Below, one piece after another: positions 59,097 through 64,000 of a stretch of DNA of 64,000 bases. The translations under genes were made by a program, and so were the position numbers. This DNA comes from JACQHM01 sp964535215 (lineage in GTDB: Bacteria > Methylomirabilota > Methylomirabilia > Methylomirabilales > JACQHM01). Under the pieces are notes generated by a model. The model was not told the DNA's origin. It saw only the letters and a list, made by a program, of their open reading frames with translations, and made no database searches. Positions within the stretch are counted from its first letter, which is position 1. Every line of letters begins with the position of its first letter. Where the stretch lies: NCBI GenBank assembly GCA_964535215.1, contig CAZHST010000002.1, positions 62,001 through 126,000 on the forward strand. The letters run 5' to 3'.

Positions 59097-60217
59097 CCAA
59101 TACCCACCACCTGTAAGATTTCCTTGGCGGCACGCTGGATGGCACCCGGCGCCCCGAGAGCGGTCCTGACCCGGGAAAGCTCCTGGCGGATGGATCGGAG
59201 GAGGCCCGGGGAGTTCAGGAAGCTTAAGGCCAAGGAGGCGATCCGGGCTGGGCTCGCCTGGTACTGGAGGAGCTCGGGGACAACCTTCCTCCCGGCAACC
59301 AGGTTCACTAACCCGATGTACGGAACCTTGATCACGAGCCTTCCAAGGAGGGCAGAGAAGAGCGAAAGCCGATAGATGATGATCATCGGGGTCTCAAGGA
59401 GGGCCGCCTCCAGCGTTGCCGTCCCGGACGCCACGAGGAGGAGGTCTGAAGCCCTCATGACCTCATAGGTCTTCCCCTGCACCACCTCGACGGGGAGATC
59501 ATCAGGGAGAAACGGTCGGACGTCTGCCGGGTCAAAAACGTCGGCTAGGGCGATGATGAACCGGACATCGGGCTCTTTGGCCCGAATGGCCTTCGCCGCC
59601 TCCAGCATCACCGGCAGATGCCGCTTGAGTTCCTCACGACGGCTTCCCGGGAGGAGCCCTACCAACCTCCCTCCTCCAAACCGGCTCCGGACCTCCTCCT
59701 TCGGAGGAACATGGGCCAAGCGATCCAGGAGGGGATGCCCGACAAAGAGAGCCTCCACACCCTCCCGACGGTACAGCTCCTCTTCGAAGGGGAGGATCAC
59801 GAGCATCTTCTCGACCAGCCTTTTGATCACCCTGATCCTTCCCCTCCGCCATGCCCAGACCTGGGGGCTGATGAAGTAGACCATGGGGATCCTGGACCGT
59901 TTCGCTATCCGGGCCAGGAGGAGGTTGAAGTCAGGATAATCAATGAGGACGAGGAGGTCTGGGGGGGTCTGGCGGAGGATGCGGCGGAGGGTGAGAAACG
60001 CCCTGAAGAGGGCCTTGAGCTTCCCAGCTACCTCGAAGACGCCGACCACCGAAACCTGCTCGGCCGAGCAGTGGAGGAAGACCCCGGCTTCCCTCATCCG
60101 CCTGCCACCCATCCCTTCGAGACGGAGGTCAGGGGCCAAGCGGAGCAGCTCCTCGGCCAAGGCTGCCCCGTGAAGGTCCCCCGAGGCCTCCCCCGCCACG
60201 ATGAGGATCCGCTTCAT
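59090..60217 (-). CDS. lpxB: Lipid-A-disaccharide synthase
   Basis: A 375-residue GT19 enzyme joining UDP-diacylglucosamine and lipid X. Motifs are IVAGEASGDLHGAALAEEL, GMGGRRMREAG, VLIDYPDFNLLLA, YFISPQVWAWRRGRIRVIKR, LLPGSRREELKRHLPVMLEAA and LLLVASGTATLEAALLETPMIIIYR. Full length. ATG 60217; the codon before it is also ATG. It is 69 bp behind the oxidoreductase gene. Confidence 0.96.
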   Translation of the reverse strand: MKRILIVAGEASGDLHGAALAEELLRLAPDLRLEGMGGRRMREAGVFLHCSAEQVSVVGVFEVAGKLKALFRAFLTLRRILRQTPPDLLVLIDYPDFNLLLARIAKRSRIPMVYFISPQVWAWRRGRIRVIKRLVEKMLVILPFEEELYRREGVEALFVGHPLLDRLAHVPPKEEVRSRFGGGRLVGLLPGSRREELKRHLPVMLEAAKAIRAKEPDVRFIIALADVFDPADVRPFLPDDLPVEVVQGKTYEVMRASDLLLVASGTATLEAALLETPMIIIYRLSLFSALLGRLVIKVPYIGLVNLVAGRKVVPELLQYQASPARIASLALSFLNSPGLLRSIRQELSRVRTALGAPGAIQRAAKEILQVVGIGC

Positions 60218-60286
60218 CATCGACCCGAGACGCTGAAGGTGAGGTCGGAAACCTCAGGCCCTTAGGTCTAGGGCCCGAGTGGAGAT

Positions 60287-61243
60287 CTAGCGGAGCTTCC
60301 TCAAGATCTGGGAGGCCACCTTGAGGGCCTCCAACCCCTCCTCACCCGAAACGACAGGCTTCTTCCCTGTCCTTACACATTCGACGAAGCTTTCAAGCTC
60401 CGCCCGAAGGGGCTCCTGCTTATCAATCGACACCTCCTCCTTCACCACGTGAAGGCGACCACCCTTCCGGGGGCCAGGCGGAGGTGGCACGTAACGGTAC
60501 AGGACAACCTTCTGGTCAGAGTAATCTAACGAGAGGTGAGTCTCCCGTTGGAAGATCCGGATCCGCCGGACCTTTTCGGTGCTCACCCGACTCGCCGTCA
60601 CGTTGGCGACACAGCCCGACGCGAACTGGAGCCTGGCGTTAGCAATGTCCACCTGATCAGAGATCACCGGCACCCCAACGGCGCTGATGGATACGACCGG
60701 GGATTTGACCAGGTTTAAAATGATGTCGATATCATGGATCATCAGATCAAGAACCACGTCCACATCGGTCCCCCGGCCCGGGAACGAGCTTAAGCGGTGG
60801 CACTCGATGAAGCCGGGCTCCTCGACCAGGGTCTCCAGGGCTCGAACCGCCCTGTTGAACCGTTCGATGTGACCGACCTGAAGGATCCGATCCTTTCGCT
60901 TCGCCGCCTCGACCAGCTCCTCCGCCTCCTCAACCGTCCCGGCGATCGGCTTCTCGACCAGGACATGGACACCGGCCATGAGGAAGTCCCTGGTGATCCG
61001 GTAGTGAAGGACCGTGGGGACGGCGATGCTCACCGCCTCCACCTTGTCCAGGATCTCCCGGTAGTCCTCGCATCCTGGAACCCTCACCCTCCTCCCCACC
61101 TCTGCAAGGCGGATAGGGTTGATGTCGACAATCGCCACCAGCTCCACCTGGGGAAGTTCAGCGTAGATCCGGGCGTGGTGCTGGCCCACATGCCCTACAC
61201 CTACAACCCCAACCTTGATCCTTCGCTCACCGCCCTGCGTCAA
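60287..61243 (-). CDS. Gfo/Idh/MocA-family oxidoreductase
   Basis: A 318-residue NAD(P)-dependent oxidoreductase with the nucleotide-binding VGVVGVGHVGQHHARIYAEL at the N-terminus, the EKP motif in VLVEKPIAGTVEEAEEL and the C-terminal domain LDLMIHDIDIIL (catalytic-type His/Asp region). It occurs between lpxI and lpxB, as in several other lipid A clusters, so it may act on a sugar of the lipid A pathway, for example toward a modified UDP-GlcNAc, but no GnnB-like aminotransferase is adjacent. The product is unknown. Confidence 0.85.
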   Translation of the reverse strand: MTQGGERRIKVGVVGVGHVGQHHARIYAELPQVELVAIVDINPIRLAEVGRRVRVPGCEDYREILDKVEAVSIAVPTVLHYRITRDFLMAGVHVLVEKPIAGTVEEAEELVEAAKRKDRILQVGHIERFNRAVRALETLVEEPGFIECHRLSSFPGRGTDVDVVLDLMIHDIDIILNLVKSPVVSISAVGVPVISDQVDIANARLQFASGCVANVTASRVSTEKVRRIRIFQRETHLSLDYSDQKVVLYRYVPPPPGPRKGGRLHVVKEEVSIDKQEPLRAELESFVECVRTGKKPVVSGEEGLEALKVASQILRKLR

Positions 61244-61269
61244 CCTGCCAACCTCTCCCTTTGGTATCT

Positions 61270-62070
61270 TCAGTCGGCTACGATCGTGATCCCGGCGGCT
61301 TCGGCCTCCCTCACCACGTCGTCCTTATCCAACAGGAGGGTCCGCCCCGCATCAAGGGCCAGGGCCGTCGCCCGGGCTTCACAAAGGGCGGTCACCGTCC
61401 CGAGCCCCACCACAGGCAGATCGAACCGGAGGTCCTGGTCGGGCCTACTGACCTTGACCACCACGATTCCCCCCCGGCCCAGGTCCCCTCCCCTCTTGAT
61501 CGCCTCATCGGTTCCTTCAGCTGCTTCGACGGCCAGGATCGTCCCAGCCTTCACCACCACGGTCTGCCCGATCCGCAAAGCGGCAATGGCCTTGGCGATC
61601 CCACGGCCGAAGTGGATATCCCGCCACTCTTCTTCGTTTGGCCCTCTCCTGGTCAAGATCCCCTTCTGGAGGACGATGGAGGAGAGAAAGCGGGGGATCT
61701 CATGGAGGGTGATCCCTTCTTTCCGAAGCTCCTCGGCCACCCCCTCCAGAATGGAGTCCCCCCGGCGATCCTTTAGCCGGAGGTAGAGGAGCGCCCCCCG
61801 GAGGTCCGGCTTGACCCCCGAAAAGAGGAGGGTGAGAGGCACCTTCCCCAGCATCACCACATCGGAGACCTGCTCCTTCTTGAGAACCTTAATCAACCTC
61901 CCCAGCTCCCCCGCTCCAACCCACTGGAAGGTATCCACGCAGGCCGCCAGTTCCGGCGAAGCCGCTTCCTTGATGGCCACCGCCACGACCTTGAGGCCTT
62001 GGGCTTTGGCCTCACGGGCCGCGATGAAGGGGAGATGGCCGGCCCCCGCGATGATCCCTAGCTTCTCCAT
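61270..62070 (-). CDS. lpxI: UDP-2,3-diacylglucosamine pyrophosphatase, LpxI type
   Basis: A 266-residue DUF1009/LpxI protein, which hydrolyses UDP-2,3-diacylglucosamine to lipid X. LGIIAGAGHLPFIAAREAKAQG, SDVVMLGKV, KGILTRRGPNEEEWRDIHFG and the C-terminal RPDQDLRFDLPVVGLGT are family signatures. LpxI replaces LpxH outside Beta- and Gammaproteobacteria, a useful taxonomic hint. ATG 62070. Confidence 0.94.
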   Translation of the reverse strand: MEKLGIIAGAGHLPFIAAREAKAQGLKVVAVAIKEAASPELAACVDTFQWVGAGELGRLIKVLKKEQVSDVVMLGKVPLTLLFSGVKPDLRGALLYLRLKDRRGDSILEGVAEELRKEGITLHEIPRFLSSIVLQKGILTRRGPNEEEWRDIHFGRGIAKAIAALRIGQTVVVKAGTILAVEAAEGTDEAIKRGGDLGRGGIVVVKVSRPDQDLRFDLPVVGLGTVTALCEARATALALDAGRTLLLDKDDVVREAEAAGITIVAD

Positions 62071-62118
62071 AGAGAACCGTCAGCTTTTAGCAAAAACAAC
62101 AGGTGGCTAATCGCTTCT

Positions 62119-62895
62119 TCAGCGGGCGATGCCCCGCTCGGAGCCCTTGATGAACTCCAAAAGGCGCTCGACCTCCGGACAGGGCAAAAGCTCCTGCTCG
62201 ATCTTGGCCAAGGCCTGGGAGGTGTTCAGACCGGAGAGAAAAATGATCCTGTACGCCTGCTTGAGCCGACGCAAGGTCTCCTCGGAGAACCCGTGGCGTC
62301 TCAACCCCACGGTGTTCAAGCCGTAGGGCTTCGCCCGGTTCCCCTGGACCTTCACGTAGGGGGGGATATCCTGGAGGACGGCCGAGCAGGCCCCCACAAA
62401 GGCATACTCCCCCACCCGCACGAACTGATGAATGCCGGCCAGGCCCCCGATAATCGCATGCCTCCCGATCACAACATGCCCGGCCAATGCTGCCTGATTA
62501 GACAAGATGACATCATCCCCTAACAGGCAATCATGGGCGACATGGGCGTAGGCCATAATATAATTCCGACACCCAACCACCGTGATCCCTCCCCCCTCCA
62601 CCGTCCCCCGGTGGATGGTGGCAAACTCCCGGATCGTTGTGTGGTCCCCGATCTTGACCCGGGTCCCTTCAGCGTGAAAGGTGAGGTGCTGGGGTGGGGT
62701 GCCGATGATGACATGGTGAGAGATCCGGCAGGCCTCACCAACCTCCACCTCTCCTTCGATCACGGAATGGGAGCCGACCCAGGTCCCTTTCCGCAAGGTC
62801 ACCTGCCCGCCGATGATCGTGTAAGGGCCAACCTTAACCCCCTCTTCTAGGCAGGCCTCGGGAGCGACAATGGCCGTTGGATGGATTTCGATCAT
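62119..62895 (-). CDS. lpxA: UDP-N-acetylglucosamine O-acyltransferase
   Basis: A 258-residue left-handed beta-helix acyltransferase, first step of lipid A synthesis. Hexapeptide repeats run from IHPTAIVAPEACLEEGVKVGPYTIIG; the catalytic His is in YAHVAHDCLLGDDV, and GLNTVGLRRHGFS with the helical C-terminus completes the family layout. ATG 62895; the longer open frame upstream is a shadow of fabZ. Confidence 0.95.
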   Translation of the reverse strand: MIEIHPTAIVAPEACLEEGVKVGPYTIIGGQVTLRKGTWVGSHSVIEGEVEVGEACRISHHVIIGTPPQHLTFHAEGTRVKIGDHTTIREFATIHRGTVEGGGITVVGCRNYIMAYAHVAHDCLLGDDVILSNQAALAGHVVIGRHAIIGGLAGIHQFVRVGEYAFVGACSAVLQDIPPYVKVQGNRAKPYGLNTVGLRRHGFSEETLRRLKQAYRIIFLSGLNTSQALAKIEQELLPCPEVERLLEFIKGSERGIAR

Positions 62896-62908
62896 CGCTG
62901 CTCGATTT

Positions 62909-63379
62909 CTAGGTAGCGAATGGGGTCTTCGCCCGATCCGTCCCCTCGCGATCGACCACGACGGAGGAGAGCTCCGCCTCGGCCACCAGGTTTCCATTGA
63001 CGAAGGCCTGCCCTTTCATCCTGCAGGCCCGGCTCCGGAGGTGGAGGATCTCCAACTCGAACCGAATTTGATCCCCCGGAAGGACAGGCTTCCGAAACCG
63101 GGCCTTGTCGATCCCGGTAAAATACATGATCTTCTTCTCCGCCTTGGCCTTCAAGGTCTGCATGAGAAGGACGCCGCCTACCTGGGCCATCGCCTCCAGG
63201 ACGAGGACACCAGGCATAATCGGGTGACCGGGAAAGTGACCGATGAAGAAGGCTTCGTTGATGGTGACATTCTTGATCCCCACCACCCGCCTCCCCTCCT
63301 CCAGCTCGAGGATCCGATCAACCAGCAGAAAGGGATACCGGTGCGGTAAAAGCTCCTGGATCTCGTCAGGCCCCAACAT
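62909..63379 (-). CDS. fabZ: 3-hydroxyacyl-ACP dehydratase
   Basis: A 156-residue hotdog-fold dehydratase. ELLPHRYPFLLVDRI and the active-site FFIGHFPGHPIMPGVLVLEAMAQVG (His and Glu) are diagnostic of FabZ, which feeds hydroxyacyl-ACP pools shared with LpxA and LpxD. ATG 63379 is chosen; a TTG at 63421 two bases after the lpxD stop would add 14 residues. It lies between lpxD and lpxA, the common arrangement. Confidence 0.95.
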   Translation of the reverse strand: MLGPDEIQELLPHRYPFLLVDRILELEEGRRVVGIKNVTINEAFFIGHFPGHPIMPGVLVLEAMAQVGGVLLMQTLKAKAEKKIMYFTGIDKARFRKPVLPGDQIRFELEILHLRSRACRMKGQAFVNGNLVAEAELSSVVVDREGTDRAKTPFAT

Positions 63380-63422
63380 CTTCTGCTCCCCAGAAACACG
63401 GGCGAGATATCCGACCTCCAAT

Positions 63423-64000
63423 TCACAAGCTGGACAACTTCTCCTCTAGCCGCTTGACCCGCTCCTCCAAGGCCCGGACAGTCTTCAAGAGCCCGGGGAG
63501 CCGATTGAGGGCAGCCAGGGTTCGTTTGAATTCCCCATGGGGGGCGGCGGGGGCACCCAAGAGGACCGACCCCGGAGGGGCGTCCTTGGTGACCCCTGCC
63601 TGAGCCCCTACGATGGTGTCGTGGCCGATCCGGACATGGTCTACCACCCCCACCTGACCGGCCAGCGTGACCCGATCTTCCAGGATGGTACTTCCCGAGA
63701 TGCCGACCTGGGCGACGAGGATGCAGTCCTGGCCGATCACCACGTTGTGCGCAATCTGGACCAGGTTGTCAATCTTCGTCCCCCGCTTGATCCACGTCCG
63801 CCCCAAGGTCCCCCGATCAACGGTGACGTTGGCTCCGATCTCCACGTCATCCTCGATAAGGACCTCCCCGACCTGGGGGATCTTCACCGACCGGCCCTGC
63901 TCATCCTTGGCATAGCCGAAGCCATCGCTGCCGATGACGGCCCCGCTGTGGACGATCACCCGATCCCCTAAGGTCACCCTCTCACGGATCGTGACCTGAG
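63423..64000 (-). CDS. lpxD: UDP-3-O-(3-hydroxyacyl)glucosamine N-acyltransferase, C-terminal part
   Basis: 192 residues of LpxD; the gene runs off the right edge. Visible are the hexapeptide helix with VTIRERV, IGSDGFGYAKD, VTVDRGTLG, the catalytic-His segment LVQIAHNVVIGQ, GVVDHVRIG and the closing coiled coil (VRALEERVKRLEEKLSSL). LpxD adds the second hydroxyacyl chain, third step of lipid A synthesis. It is upstream of fabZ in the same transcription unit. Confidence 0.95.
   Translation of the reverse strand, partial: QVTIRERVTLGDRVIVHSGAVIGSDGFGYAKDEQGRSVKIPQVGEVLIEDDVEIGANVTVDRGTLGRTWIKRGTKIDNLVQIAHNVVIGQDCILVAQVGISGSTILEDRVTLAGQVGVVDHVRIGHDTIVGAQAGVTKDAPPGSVLLGAPAAPHGEFKRTLAALNRLPGLLKTVRALEERVKRLEEKLSSL

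Noticed and set aside
1..64000. tRNA, rRNA, CRISPR arrays, insertion sequences, prophage or integrase genes
   Set aside because: None recognised on either strand; no transposase, integrase or Cas motifs and no regularly spaced repeats were seen. Absence of a small RNA gene cannot be proven by eye.

Overview
The window is a GC-rich, tightly packed bacterial contig, apparently a scaffold: two runs of N interrupt it at 1000-1099 and 4295-4322. A complete Raetz-type lipid A and Kdo/heptose set (lpxD, fabZ, lpxA, lpxI, lpxB, waaA, lpxK, lpxL-type, waaF-gmhB) shows a Gram-negative outer membrane. The use of lpxI in place of lpxH, the mix of ATG/GTG/TTG starts with 4-base gene overlaps, and a sulfur pathway that resembles the Mycobacterium CysM/CysO/Mec route suggest an uncultured lineage outside the Gamma- and Betaproteobacteria (for example NC10/Methylomirabilota, Rokubacteria or Desulfobacterota). 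I cannot place it more firmly from sequence alone.

Layout. (1) 1-403: 5' part of a Wzz-type chain-length gene. (2) 574-16694, all on the minus strand: a long sulfur-assimilation cluster. It starts with an Rrf2-family regulator and cysK, then a sulfur-carrier/MoeB fusion, a YeeE/YedE-type thiosulfate transporter, a secreted sulfurtransferase, TusA, a beta-propeller lipoprotein, a second sulfurtransferase, cysM and a JAMM protease. A second segment holds a zinc-ribbon protein, two siroheme reductases, hemD, APS reductase, a TauE exporter and sat, followed across the gap by an amidohydrolase fragment and a terminator. (3) 16960-27925, plus strand, from a near-consensus promoter: a zinc-ribbon protein, tldD, an AMMECR1 protein, purN-purH-purD-purE and a set of membrane glycosyltransferase/phosphatase genes. 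(4) 29520-39811, minus: a complete quinohemoprotein amine dehydrogenase operon (qhp), with an additional outer-membrane barrel gene. (5) 39933-48180, minus: a branched-chain amino-acid type (liv) ABC importer interleaved with an acyl-CoA dehydrogenase and an acyl-CoA ligase; the operon begins with the remnant of a second binding-protein gene. (6) 48611-52968, minus: an IlvD/Edd dehydratase, a Memo protein, a PD-(D/E)XK-like protein and a sugar-nucleotide epimerase. (7) 53265-64000, minus: the lipid A / inner-core LPS cluster, with lpxD running off the end.

The most striking observation is in the sulfur cluster. The YeeE/YedE thiosulfate transporter gene (13150-14136) is interrupted by one in-frame TGA that sits exactly at a conserved, functionally important cysteine of the family. 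Immediately downstream lies a hairpin with a GGUC apical loop 19 nt after the UGA and a U just below the upper stem, matching the geometry of a bacterial SECIS element. I read this as a selenocysteine-containing thiosulfate/sulfur transporter. It is embedded with TusA, two rhodaneses and a sulfur-carrier/JAMM/CysM cysteine route, so imported sulfane sulfur could be passed by persulfide relay into thiocarboxylate-dependent cysteine synthesis, in parallel with APS and sulfite reduction. A shared 25-bp motif upstream of rrf2 and of the zinc-ribbon/sulfite-reductase segment suggests that the Rrf2 protein controls both halves.
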